A stretch of DNA of 26,754 nt, from NCBI GenBank assembly GCA_963977845.1, contig CAXBPZ010000013.1, positions 1 through 26,754 on the forward strand, read 5' to 3'. Source of the DNA: Methylopumilus sp003533095 (GTDB taxonomy: Bacteria > Pseudomonadota > Gammaproteobacteria > Burkholderiales > Methylophilaceae). Positions 1 through 6,647 of this stretch are shown in pieces; position 1 is the first letter of the stretch; every line of letters starts with the position of its first letter. The notes under the pieces are model-generated. The model saw nothing but the letters and a program-made list of their open reading frames with translations. It did no database searches and was not told where the DNA came from. A program made the position numbers and the translations under genes.

Positions 1-270
1 ACCAGAATCTTTAAATGCTTCAATTCCTGCTGCGATACCGAATTGAATGAAAGTGTCCATACGACGAGCATCTTTTGGAGCAATACATGAAAGCGGGTCG
101 AAATTTTTGACTTCACCTGCGACTTGAGAAGGGAATGTTGAGCAGTCGAATTTAGTAATTTTACCTATACCCGATTGGCCGTTAATGATATTGGCCCAAG
201 ATTCTTTTACTCCTATACCTACTGGAGTAATCAAACCTAAACCGGTGACTACAACTCTTCTCTTAGACAT
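1..270 (-). CDS. fabF: 3-oxoacyl-ACP synthase II (FabF), N-terminal 90 residues
   Basis: This is the condensing enzyme that elongates acyl-ACP with malonyl-ACP in the cytoplasmic type II fatty-acid pathway. Only the first 90 codons are in the window; the gene runs off the left edge, so the Cys-His-His active site is not visible. The start MSKRRVVVTGLGLITPVG is the typical FabF opening, followed by SWANIINGQSGIG and a FDCSTFPSQVAGEVKNFDP segment that is also standard for the family (full proteins are about 410 residues). The ATG lies at 268-270. It follows acpP on the same strand by 51 bases, the conserved acpP-fabF order. The gap contains a hairpin whose 3' arm covers the likely ribosome binding site (see 279-310). 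Identity is secure; only completeness is unknown. Confidence 0.95.
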   Translation of the reverse strand, partial: MSKRRVVVTGLGLITPVGIGVKESWANIINGQSGIGKITKFDCSTFPSQVAGEVKNFDPLSCIAPKDARRMDTFIQFGIAAGIEAFKDSG

Positions 271-278
271 GGATTAAA

Positions 279-310
279 CCTAACCCTTTCACTATTTAGA
301 AAAGGTCAGG
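279..310 (-). promoter_or_regulatory. Hairpin in the acpP-fabF gap covering the fabF ribosome binding site
   Basis: Read on the minus strand, arms CCTGACCTTTTC and GAAAGGGTTAGG pair over 12 positions (10 Watson-Crick, two G-U) around an 8-base loop TAAATAGT. The 3' arm holds AAAGGG and TTAGG, the only purine-rich candidates for the fabF Shine-Dalgarno, and TTTAATCC follows before the ATG. It could lower fabF translation or act as a weak terminator after acpP. The pairing is visible; the function is inferred. Confidence 0.5.
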
Positions 311-321
311 CAATATTTGAA

Positions 322-558
322 TTATTTTAAATTTTTGTTGATGTAATCAACAGCTTGCTGAACTGTCGTAATCTTTTCAGCTTCTTCGTCAGGAATTTCA
401 CAATCAAACTCTTCTTCTAAAGCCATGACGAGTTCAACTGTATCAAGTGAATCAGCGCCTAAATCATCTACAAATGATGATGTATTTTTTACATCAGCTT
501 CTTTAGTACCAAGTTGTTCTGCAACAATTTTTTTTACACGTTGTTCGATGTCAGACAT
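322..558 (-). CDS. acpP: Acyl carrier protein (AcpP)
   Basis: This small acidic protein carries growing acyl chains on a 4'-phosphopantetheine arm and feeds fatty-acid, lipid A and phospholipid synthesis. It has 78 residues, the normal ACP length. The prosthetic-group site is Ser37 in the GADSLDTVE motif (residues 34-42), followed by the acidic helix II (ELVMALEEEFDCEIPDEEAE) that partners recognise. The ATG at 556-558 has a strong Shine-Dalgarno (AGGGG about 6 bases upstream). It lies between fabG (94-base gap) and fabF (51-base gap), the usual order. The longer upstream gap and strong ribosome binding site fit the high expression expected of ACP, but no clear -35/-10 pair is seen in the gap. 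Confidence 0.98.
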   Translation of the reverse strand: MSDIEQRVKKIVAEQLGTKEADVKNTSSFVDDLGADSLDTVELVMALEEEFDCEIPDEEAEKITTVQQAVDYINKNLK

Positions 559-607
559 CCAAAATACCCCTTTTATTTAAGAAATGGCACTGAAGCCATG
601 CGTTATT

Positions 608-624
608 TTAACAAATCTTGTTAA
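608..624. repeat. Perfect 7-bp inverted repeat upstream of acpP
   Basis: TTAACAA and TTGTTAA flank a 3-base spacer in the 94-base fabG-acpP gap. No T-run follows on the minus strand, so it is not a classical terminator. A second short repeat (ATGGC / GCCAT, 584-599) lies closer to acpP. They may be leader hairpins or a protein site; function is unknown. Confidence 0.35.
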
Positions 625-652
625 GAATTTTGTAATAAAGTTAAAAAATAAC

Positions 653-1402
653 TTAAATCATTAACATTCCACCATTGACATGAAGGGTCTCACCTGTGAT
701 ATAAGACGCTTCTTTTGAAGCCAAAAAGCATACGGCAGCACCAATATCCTCTGGATTTCCTAAACGACCTAATGGGACATGATCTAGAAGCTGCTTTTTA
801 TGATCTTCTGACAATCCTTTTGTCATATCAGTATCAATGAATCCGGGTGCTACACAATTGACTGTTATACCTCGACTACCAATTTCTTTAGCTAAAGACT
901 TTGTAAAACCAGTAACGCCTGCTTTTGCAGCGGCGTAATTTGTTTGTCCTGCATTACCCATATGCCCTACTACGGAAGTAATATTAATAATTCTACCGTA
1001 GCGACTTTTCATCATACTTCGAATCAGCGCTTGGCTCATACGAAAAATAGACTTTAAATTAGTTGAGATGACATCATCCCACTCCTCTTCTTTCATGCGC
1101 ATAAGCAACATATCTTTTGTAATGCCAGCATTATTTACAAGTATTGAAATATCCCCATGCTCTCTAATAATGGCATCTACTGTTTGAAGAATAGCCTCAT
1201 TATCGTTGACATCTAATTTGATTCCTTTGCCTGCAATATTTTGCGCTTTAAGAAAGGCTGAAATTTTTTGCGCTCCATCTTCTGTTGTTGCAGTGCCAAT
1301 TACAAAAGCTTTTTGTTTTCCTAAACTTAAAGCAATGGATTGACCAATACCTCGGCTAGCGCCTGTAACAAGTGCAATTTGATTTTCGAGATTAATAAAC
1401 AT
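653..1402 (-). CDS. fabG: 3-oxoacyl-ACP reductase (FabG)
   Basis: NADPH-dependent reductase of the first reduction step in each fatty-acid elongation round, a classical short-chain dehydrogenase. In 249 residues it shows the nucleotide-binding TGASRGIG (13-20), NNAG (90-93), Asn115, and the catalytic Ser143, Tyr156 and Lys160 (YAAAK). The C-terminal HVNGGMLMI matches the usual FabG ending. The length is normal (E. coli 244). The ATG at 1400-1402 starts 18 bases after the fabD stop, so the gene is probably cotranscribed with fabD upstream and acpP downstream. The location inside the fab cluster removes the usual ambiguity in naming SDR proteins. Confidence 0.97.
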   Translation of the reverse strand: MFINLENQIALVTGASRGIGQSIALSLGKQKAFVIGTATTEDGAQKISAFLKAQNIAGKGIKLDVNDNEAILQTVDAIIREHGDISILVNNAGITKDMLLMRMKEEEWDDVISTNLKSIFRMSQALIRSMMKSRYGRIINITSVVGHMGNAGQTNYAAAKAGVTGFTKSLAKEIGSRGITVNCVAPGFIDTDMTKGLSEDHKKQLLDHVPLGRLGNPEDIGAAVCFLASKEASYITGETLHVNGGMLMI

Positions 1403-1420
1403 ATTTTTTCCTAAATAGTT

Positions 1421-2350
1421 TTATTTTGTAAGTGTTATAAATTCATCTAAAGTATTTTCATTTACAAGTGCAGTACTTTGTAATTCAGTTGAAATACGCT
1501 TAGTGAGTCCTGTCAGCACTTTACCTGGACCACATTCTGCAATATGACTAATTTTATTTAATGCAATTTTTTCAATTGTTTCAACCCATCTTACTGGATG
1601 ACAGAGTTGTTTTGAGAGGGCATCTTTAATTTTGTTTACATCATTATGTTCCATGACATCTACATTATGAATAACCGTAATAGCTGGTTTTTTAATCGTT
1701 ATATCATTCAAATACTCTCTTAGCTCGCTAGATGCTTTTTGCATGAGAGAACAATGTGACGGGACGCTTACTGGCAAAAGAATGGCACGTTTAGCGCCTT
1801 TTACTTTTGCAACTTCAATGGCGCGCTCAACAGCCAAAACATTACCTGCAATAACCACCTGCCCTGGTGAATTAAAGTTTACAGCTTCAACCACTTCATT
1901 TTCTTGGGCTTCTTTACATGCATTCACAACTTCTTCATCACTCATCCCAAGAATGGCAGCCATAGCCCCTACACCTTCAGGGACAGCTTTTTGCATCACA
2001 TCAGCTCTAAATTTAACAAGTTTTAAAGCGTCTTTGAATTCCATGGCATCTGATGCGACGAGCGCTGAATATTCTCCGAGACTGTGTCCTGCAAGATAAC
2101 TTGGAATTTTGTCTGTTTTAGATTGCCAAAGACGCCATATTGCTATACCTGCTGTTAAAAGTATGGGCTGTGTATGGGTTGTCTGATTAATCTCTTCGTT
2201 AGGCTCGGTAGCCATTTTCCAAAAATCAATATTGAGAACTTCAGAAGCCTCATCAAAAGTTGAACGAATTAATGGATGACCATTAAAATCTGCCATCATG
2301 CCAACTGACTGCGAACCCTGACCAGGAAAAATAAAGGAGAATTTATTCAT
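1421..2350 (-). CDS. fabD: Malonyl-CoA:ACP transacylase (FabD)
   Basis: Transfers malonyl from CoA to ACP to give the extender unit for FabH and FabF. The 309-residue protein (normal length) has the FPGQGSQ oxyanion motif at residues 8-14, the nucleophile Ser90 in GHSLGEYSA, Arg115 that binds the malonyl carboxylate, and His199 in VPSHC as the general base. The ATG is at 2348-2350; the ribosome binding site is poor (AT-only region before the start), and the 35-base gap after fabH is also AT-only. It sits between fabH and fabG as in E. coli. Confidence 0.97.
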   Translation of the reverse strand: MNKFSFIFPGQGSQSVGMMADFNGHPLIRSTFDEASEVLNIDFWKMATEPNEEINQTTHTQPILLTAGIAIWRLWQSKTDKIPSYLAGHSLGEYSALVASDAMEFKDALKLVKFRADVMQKAVPEGVGAMAAILGMSDEEVVNACKEAQENEVVEAVNFNSPGQVVIAGNVLAVERAIEVAKVKGAKRAILLPVSVPSHCSLMQKASSELREYLNDITIKKPAITVIHNVDVMEHNDVNKIKDALSKQLCHPVRWVETIEKIALNKISHIAECGPGKVLTGLTKRISTELQSTALVNENTLDEFITLTK

Positions 2351-2385
2351 AATTTACTTTATATTTTAATATTAACTATATGATT

Positions 2386-3339
2386 TTAATACTTAATTAA
2401 AGCTGATCCCCATGTAAAACCACCACCAAAAGCCTCCATCAAAAGTGTTTCACCCCTTTTAATTTTATCTTCTCGGATAGCTGTATCTAGGGCCAAAGGG
2501 ATTGACGCAGCTGAGGTATTGCCATGCCTGTCAATCGTCACAATGACACGATCCATGCTCATATTTAATTTTTTTGCAGTTGCTTCTAAAATTCGAATAT
2601 TAGCTTGATGAGGCACAAGCCAATCAATATCTGATTTTTCTAATTCATTTATTTCGAGCGTTTCATCTACAATAGAATCTAGTGTATTCACAGCGATCTT
2701 AAACACTTGATTACCTTGCATTTCAATAGTAGCTTTTCCTTTTTGATGTGATACACCACTGGGTACCTGAAGTAATTTTTCATAAGCACCATCTGCATGA
2801 ATGTGGGTAGACAAAATACCAGGCTGATCAGATGCTTCAAGAAGAACAGCGCCACCACCATCCCCCCAAAGAATAGCGTTACTTCGATCAGAATAATCTG
2901 TAATGCGTGACATAGTATCAGCACCAATCACTAACACACATTTTGCAGAGCCTGTTTTAATAAAATTATCTGCAACAGAAAGTGCGTAAACAAAACCACT
3001 GCAGACTGCTTGAATATCAAACGCCGGGCACAATGACAAGCCAAGCTTTGTTTGAACAATACAGGCTGTACTTGGAAATATTTTATCGGGTGTCGTTGTT
3101 GCTACGATGATAAGATCAATTTTATTTGGATTGATACCAGAAACTTCAATTGCTTTTTTAGATGCTTCTACTGCTAAATCACTGGTATATTGATGCGCTG
3201 ATACAATATGCCTTTCTTTAATGCCCGTCCTAGTCGTAATCCATTCATCAGTCGTCTCAAACATTTTCTCAAGATCGCGATTGTTAAGTATTTTTTCAGG
3301 GAGATAACCTCCTGTCCCTATAATTTTTGAATAAATCAT
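2386..3339 (-). CDS. fabH: 3-oxoacyl-ACP synthase III (FabH)
   Basis: Starts fatty-acid synthesis by condensing acetyl-CoA with malonyl-ACP. The 317-residue protein has the thiolase-fold catalytic triad Cys113 (AVCSGF), His244 (PHQAN) and Asn274 (GNTSAAS), at almost exactly the E. coli positions (112/244/274), and ends with GGGFTWGSALIKY, the typical FabH tail. Its ATG (3337-3339) overlaps the plsX stop in an ATGA junction of 4 bases, implying translational coupling to plsX. The conserved order plsX-fabH-fabD-fabG supports the call over other KAS III-like enzymes. Confidence 0.97.
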   Translation of the reverse strand: MIYSKIIGTGGYLPEKILNNRDLEKMFETTDEWITTRTGIKERHIVSAHQYTSDLAVEASKKAIEVSGINPNKIDLIIVATTTPDKIFPSTACIVQTKLGLSLCPAFDIQAVCSGFVYALSVADNFIKTGSAKCVLVIGADTMSRITDYSDRSNAILWGDGGGAVLLEASDQPGILSTHIHADGAYEKLLQVPSGVSHQKGKATIEMQGNQVFKIAVNTLDSIVDETLEINELEKSDIDWLVPHQANIRILEATAKKLNMSMDRVIVTIDRHGNTSAASIPLALDTAIREDKIKRGETLLMEAFGGGFTWGSALIKY

Positions 3340-4367
3340 AGATGCTCTGACGATGAAATTTCTAAAGGCATTTCTAATTCAAGTTGCTTTTGTATTTTTT
3401 CTAATACATTATTTTTTGATTCTTCAATCGCTGTCTGAATTGCAAAAAAGAAGGAATAAGGATCAGCGCCACCATGACTTTTAACCACAATGCCCTTAAG
3501 CCCTAAAAAACTAGCGCCATTGTACCTTCTAGGATCAAGTCTTTTTTTGAATCGATTAAGAACAAGTAAAGAAACTAACGCCATAAGCTTTGTAATCCAA
3601 TTACGTTTAAATTCTTGTGTTAAAAATCGACCCATTAATTGAGCAATACCTTCAGCTGTTTTTAGTGCTACATTGCCAACGAATCCATCACATACAACGA
3701 CATCGGTCGTGCCCTTAAAAATATCATTTCCTTCAACATTACCATAGAAATTAAGATGGCTGCGACGAAGTAACTCACCCGCCTCTTTAACAATTTCATT
3801 TCCTTTGATATCTTCTGAGCCAATATTCAAGAGCCCTACAGAAGGTTTAGGATTACCAGTGACTGAGCTAACGAGCATGGCGCCCATCACTCCAAATTGT
3901 AACAAATGCTCCGCTGTGCAGTCTGTATTAGCACCAAGATCTAACATGTAGGTTGTACCTTTTTGGCTAGGTAGACTTGATGCAATAGCAGGCCTATCAA
4001 TACCTGGTAACATTTTTAATACATAACGTGCGGTTGCCATAAGTGCACCGGTATTGCCTGCGCTTACACAAGCTTGAGCTTTTTCTTCCTTTATTAAATT
4101 AATAGCAACACGCATGGAAGAATCTTTTTTATTTTTTAGAGCGCTTTGCGGGGACTCATCCATTTCAACCACTTCACTTGCATGTTGAATCGATAAGCGT
4201 GTATTGGTGTATTTGTTTTTTTGAAGCTCTTTTTGAATGAGTTCTTTGTCGCCAACTAAAATGATATGAAGTTGGTCATATTTTGATAACGCATTGATGG
4301 AAGCTGGAATAGTGACTTTAGGGCCATGATCCCCGCCCATTGCGTCAACTGCTAGGGTAATTGTCAT
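3336..4367 (-). CDS. plsX: Phosphate acyltransferase (PlsX)
   Basis: Converts acyl-ACP and phosphate to acyl-phosphate, the acyl donor for PlsY in glycerol-3-phosphate acylation. It is a peripheral membrane enzyme linking fatty-acid and phospholipid synthesis. The 343-residue protein opens with LAVDAMGGDHGP, the family hallmark, and shows SAGNTGALMATA, ANTDCTAEHLLQFGVMG and DGFVGNVALKTAEG. The start is ATG at 4365-4367. It lies 58 bases after rpmF and overlaps fabH by 4 bases. The gap before it contains a long perfect palindrome (4400-4441) that could set plsX output relative to rpmF. Confidence 0.97.
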   Translation of the reverse strand: MTITLAVDAMGGDHGPKVTIPASINALSKYDQLHIILVGDKELIQKELQKNKYTNTRLSIQHASEVVEMDESPQSALKNKKDSSMRVAINLIKEEKAQACVSAGNTGALMATARYVLKMLPGIDRPAIASSLPSQKGTTYMLDLGANTDCTAEHLLQFGVMGAMLVSSVTGNPKPSVGLLNIGSEDIKGNEIVKEAGELLRRSHLNFYGNVEGNDIFKGTTDVVVCDGFVGNVALKTAEGIAQLMGRFLTQEFKRNWITKLMALVSLLVLNRFKKRLDPRRYNGASFLGLKGIVVKSHGGADPYSFFFAIQTAIEESKNNVLEKIQKQLELEMPLEISSSEHL

Positions 4368-4399
4368 TTATTCTCTTAATGCTTTAAGAGCAATGAAAG

Positions 4400-4441
4400 G
4401 AATAAATCAGAATAATTAAAATAAATTATTCTGATTTATTC
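4400..4441. repeat. 18-bp perfect inverted repeat across the rpmF stop codon
   Basis: Arms GAATAAATCAGAATAATT (4400-4417) and its exact reverse complement (4424-4441) flank a 6-base loop. On the minus strand the first arm covers the last codons and stop of rpmF, and the second lies in the rpmF-plsX gap. The arm also contains a tandem CAGAATAA repeat. No T-run follows, so it is not a standard terminator. An RNA processing or stabilising hairpin, or an attenuator, is possible. Confidence 0.6.
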
Positions 4442-4605
4442 TGAATAACTTTTTTGCCTCGATAATAGCCTGTTGGGCTTACGTGATGACGCAAGTGAAC
4501 TTCGCCAGTAGTTGGTTCTACAGCAAGAGGTGGATTGGATAAAAAATCGTGAGAACGATGCATTCCACGTTTTGATGGTGATTTTTTATTTTGCTGAACA
4601 GCCAT
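4426..4605 (-). CDS. rpmF: 50S ribosomal protein L32
   Basis: Small subunit-bridging protein of the large ribosomal subunit. I translated it directly: 59 residues, starting MAVQQNKKSPSKRGMHRSHD, the standard L32 N-terminus, followed by NPPLAVEPTTGEVHLRHHVS and YYRGKKVI, with an AT-rich lysine/serine tail. The expected length is 56-60. It has a good Shine-Dalgarno (TAGGAG about 7 bases before the ATG at 4603-4605). It lies 14 bases after yceD and before plsX, the conserved yceD-rpmF-plsX order. It lacks the CXXC zinc-ribbon cysteines seen in some L32 proteins, as is usual for proteobacterial L32. Confidence 0.96.
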   Translation of the reverse strand: MAVQQNKKSPSKRGMHRSHDFLSNPPLAVEPTTGEVHLRHHVSPTGYYRGKKVIQNKSE

Positions 4606-4619
4606 AGCAACTCCTAAAT

Positions 4620-5111
4620 TTAATTTTTATATAATTTTTGTTTTAAATCAGCAAACGGATGAATGCGATTTAACATTTCATCAGTTTTTTTGTAGTGACA
4701 TTTATTATTTTCATGTTTTGGCGCTACCGGTAAAGAAAGTATGATTTCATCTTCAATAAGATTTAATACATTCATCTTTACACTACTTTCAATTAAATCG
4801 TAATCCGCATGGTCATCAATATGAAACTCTGTGAGTTGCGTTTCTTCTTTAATTAAAAATCCTGATTTTAAAAAAATCGTATGCTCTAATTTTTCTGAAC
4901 ATCTTTGGCAAATTAAATCTAATTTTCCTTCGATGAAAAGCTCTAAACAAGGCTCATTATGTTTGTTTTCGAAGCCTCTTAAAACAAAAGCAACTGAATC
5001 TTCGAGATTTAAGCATAAATCCTGCAATCGCTTAAAATCAGAGAGGCGAATTATATCACGAATTTCTCTTGATTTTCTTGAAAAATCAATATTGTCTATA
5101 TGCTGTTCCAT
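4620..5111 (-). CDS. yceD: DUF177 / YceD family protein
   Basis: YceD proteins are conserved next to rpmF in bacteria and plants and are implicated in 23S rRNA accumulation; the biochemical role is not settled. The ORF extends to a TTG at 5112-5114, but I prefer the ATG directly after it (5109-5111), giving 163 residues. Visible family features are Cys68-x2-Cys71 (ICQRC), a third cysteine at 138, the acidic IEDEIILSLPVAP segment (119-131) and the C-terminal HPFADLKQKL. No strong Shine-Dalgarno is seen. It is the first gene of the minus-strand fab operon and shares a short divergent promoter region with pycA. Confidence 0.9.
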   Translation of the reverse strand: MEQHIDNIDFSRKSREIRDIIRLSDFKRLQDLCLNLEDSVAFVLRGFENKHNEPCLELFIEGKLDLICQRCSEKLEHTIFLKSGFLIKEETQLTEFHIDDHADYDLIESSVKMNVLNLIEDEIILSLPVAPKHENNKCHYKKTDEMLNRIHPFADLKQKLYKN

Positions 5112-5140
5112 CAATAGTTTTCGGGTTAAAAGACATCATT

Positions 5141-5146
5141 ATTATA
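5141..5146 (-). promoter_or_regulatory. Candidate -10 box for the yceD-rpmF-fab operon
   Basis: A perfect TATAAT on the minus strand, 30 bases before the yceD ATG. No good -35 is found at 16-18 bases. It lies only 15 bases from the divergent pycA -10 box. Confidence 0.45.
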
Positions 5147-5158
5147 TAAGAAATGACA

Positions 5159-5167
5159 TGCTATAAT
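5159..5167 (+). promoter_or_regulatory. Extended -10 promoter of the pycA-pycB operon
   Basis: TGCTATAAT is a perfect extended -10 (TGn plus TATAAT). The -35 at 17-18 bases (TTATTA, 5139-5144) is weak, which is usual for extended -10 promoters. A start near 5174 would give a leader of about 48 bases containing a small GCGA/TCGC hairpin (5191-5202) and the Shine-Dalgarno AAGG (5212-5215). Confidence 0.6.
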
Positions 5168-5222
5168 TTTCTTAAATTAACCCTGATTTGGCGATTTTTC
5201 GCTAAAAACGTAAGGCTTTTCA

Positions 5223-6641
5223 TTGTTCAAAAAAATACTCATTGCAAACCGTGGTGAAATAGCGGTAAGGCTTATTCGCGCCTGTTCTGAACTTGGTATT
5301 ACTTCGGTAGCCATATACTCAGATGCTGATCGTCATGCGCTACATGTCAAAAAAGCTGATGAATCTTACAATGTTGGTGCAGACCCTTTAGCTGGTTACT
5401 TAAATGCTCACAATATTGTTAATATCGCTGTAACTTCTGGGTGTGACGCTATCCATCCAGGGTACGGATTTTTGTCTGAGAATCCAGAACTAGCTGAAAT
5501 ATGCGCTAGACGTGATATCAAATTTATTGGTCCTGACGCTGAAATCATCCGTCAGATGGGGGACAAAATTCAAGCCAGAACGGCTATGATTGATGCCTCC
5601 ATTCCTGTTATTCCTGGCAGTGAAGGTAACATCGAGACGCTTGATGAAGCTAAAAAAATTGCTTCATCTATAGGTTATCCTATTATGCTTAAAGCCACCA
5701 ATGGCGGTGGTGGTCGCGGTATCCGACGATGCAATAATGAAAAAGAACTTATTACCAATTATGATCGCGTTATTTCAGAAGCCACTAAGGCCTTTGGTAA
5801 ACCTGAAGTTTTTATCGAAAAATGTATCGTATCGCCCAAACATATCGAAGTTCAAATTTTGGCTGATAGCTATGGCAATGTAGTACATCTCTTTGAGCGG
5901 GACTGCTCTATTCAAAGAAGAAATCAAAAACTTATTGAGATAGCTCCCTCACCTCAGTTAACTAACGCCCAAAGAAATTATGTGGGTGAACTTGCTGTTA
6001 AAGCGGCTAAAGCTGTTAATTATGAAAATGCCGGCACGGTTGAATTTCTTCTAGACGATGAAAATAATTTTTATTTTATGGAGATGAATACGCGTCTTCA
6101 GGTTGAACATACAATCACTGAATCTATTACGGGTATTGATATTGTTCAGGAGCAAATCAGAATTGCTTTTGGGTTATCTTTACAATACAAGCAAGATGAA
6201 ATTCAATTTAGAGGTTTTGCAATCGAATATCGCATCAACGCGGAAGATCCTAAATATGATTTCATGCCATCCTTTGGAAAAATTACACGTTATTACGCAC
6301 CTGGCGGCCCCGGTGTTCGGATTGATGCGTCCATCTACACAGGATATGTAATTCCTCCTTATTACGATTCTATGTGTGCAAAACTCACGGTATGGGCATT
6401 AAATTGGGAAAGTGTTATTCAGCGAGGCAAAAGAGCGCTTAATGATATTGTTGTATTTGGAGTTAAAACAACAATCCCTTATTATTTAGAAATAATGAAC
6501 AATAAACAATTTAAAGAAGCAAACTTCAATACAAGTTTTGTAGATGATCACCCAGAGCTTATAAACTACCAAAGTCAATTTCCTCCTGAATTAATGGCAG
6601 CAGCCATATCAGCAGCGATTGCAGCACATGAAGGCATTTAA
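5223..6641 (+). CDS. pycA: Pyruvate carboxylase subunit A (biotin carboxylase)
   Basis: ATP-dependent carboxylation of the biotin carried by PycB, the first half-reaction of oxaloacetate formation from pyruvate. The 472-residue protein is a full biotin carboxylase: MFKKILIANRGEIAVR start, HPGYGFLSEN (78-87), Lys115, Lys157, glycine-rich GGGGRG (161-166), Glu274, and active-site Glu287, Asn289 and Arg291 in FMEMNTRLQVEH. The start is TTG (5223-5225), chosen because MFKKILIANRGE is the conserved N-terminus and AAGG lies 7 bases upstream. KCIVSPKHIE, RYYAPGGPGVR and the alanine-rich C-terminal tail resemble PycA of pseudomonads as I remember it, rather than AccC. Six bases separate it from pycB, so PycA is the better name; a role in acetyl-CoA carboxylase cannot be excluded. 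Confidence 0.88.
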   Translation: MFKKILIANRGEIAVRLIRACSELGITSVAIYSDADRHALHVKKADESYNVGADPLAGYLNAHNIVNIAVTSGCDAIHPGYGFLSENPELAEICARRDIKFIGPDAEIIRQMGDKIQARTAMIDASIPVIPGSEGNIETLDEAKKIASSIGYPIMLKATNGGGGRGIRRCNNEKELITNYDRVISEATKAFGKPEVFIEKCIVSPKHIEVQILADSYGNVVHLFERDCSIQRRNQKLIEIAPSPQLTNAQRNYVGELAVKAAKAVNYENAGTVEFLLDDENNFYFMEMNTRLQVEHTITESITGIDIVQEQIRIAFGLSLQYKQDEIQFRGFAIEYRINAEDPKYDFMPSFGKITRYYAPGGPGVRIDASIYTGYVIPPYYDSMCAKLTVWALNWESVIQRGKRALNDIVVFGVKTTIPYYLEIMNNKQFKEANFNTSFVDDHPELINYQSQFPPELMAAAISAAIAAHEGI

Positions 6642-6647
6642 AAATCT

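Noticed and set aside
1743..2099. 118-codon open frame antisense to fabD.
   Set aside because: Lies wholly inside a well-conserved gene, no domain or ribosome binding site; a shadow frame.
2366..2375. AT-only palindrome TTAATATTAA between fabH and fabD.
   Set aside because: Too short and AT-only; expected by chance in this composition.
5112..5114. TTG start for yceD one codon before the ATG.
   Set aside because: The ATG at 5109-5111 is preferred; no Shine-Dalgarno favours the TTG.
4831..5166. 111-codon plus-strand open frame antisense to yceD.
   Set aside because: Covers the yceD coding region and both promoter boxes; no recognisable protein features.
5191..5202. GCGA/TCGC hairpin in the pycA leader as a possible riboswitch or terminator.
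   Set aside because: Only 4 bp, no T-run and no known riboswitch core; the leader is too short for one.
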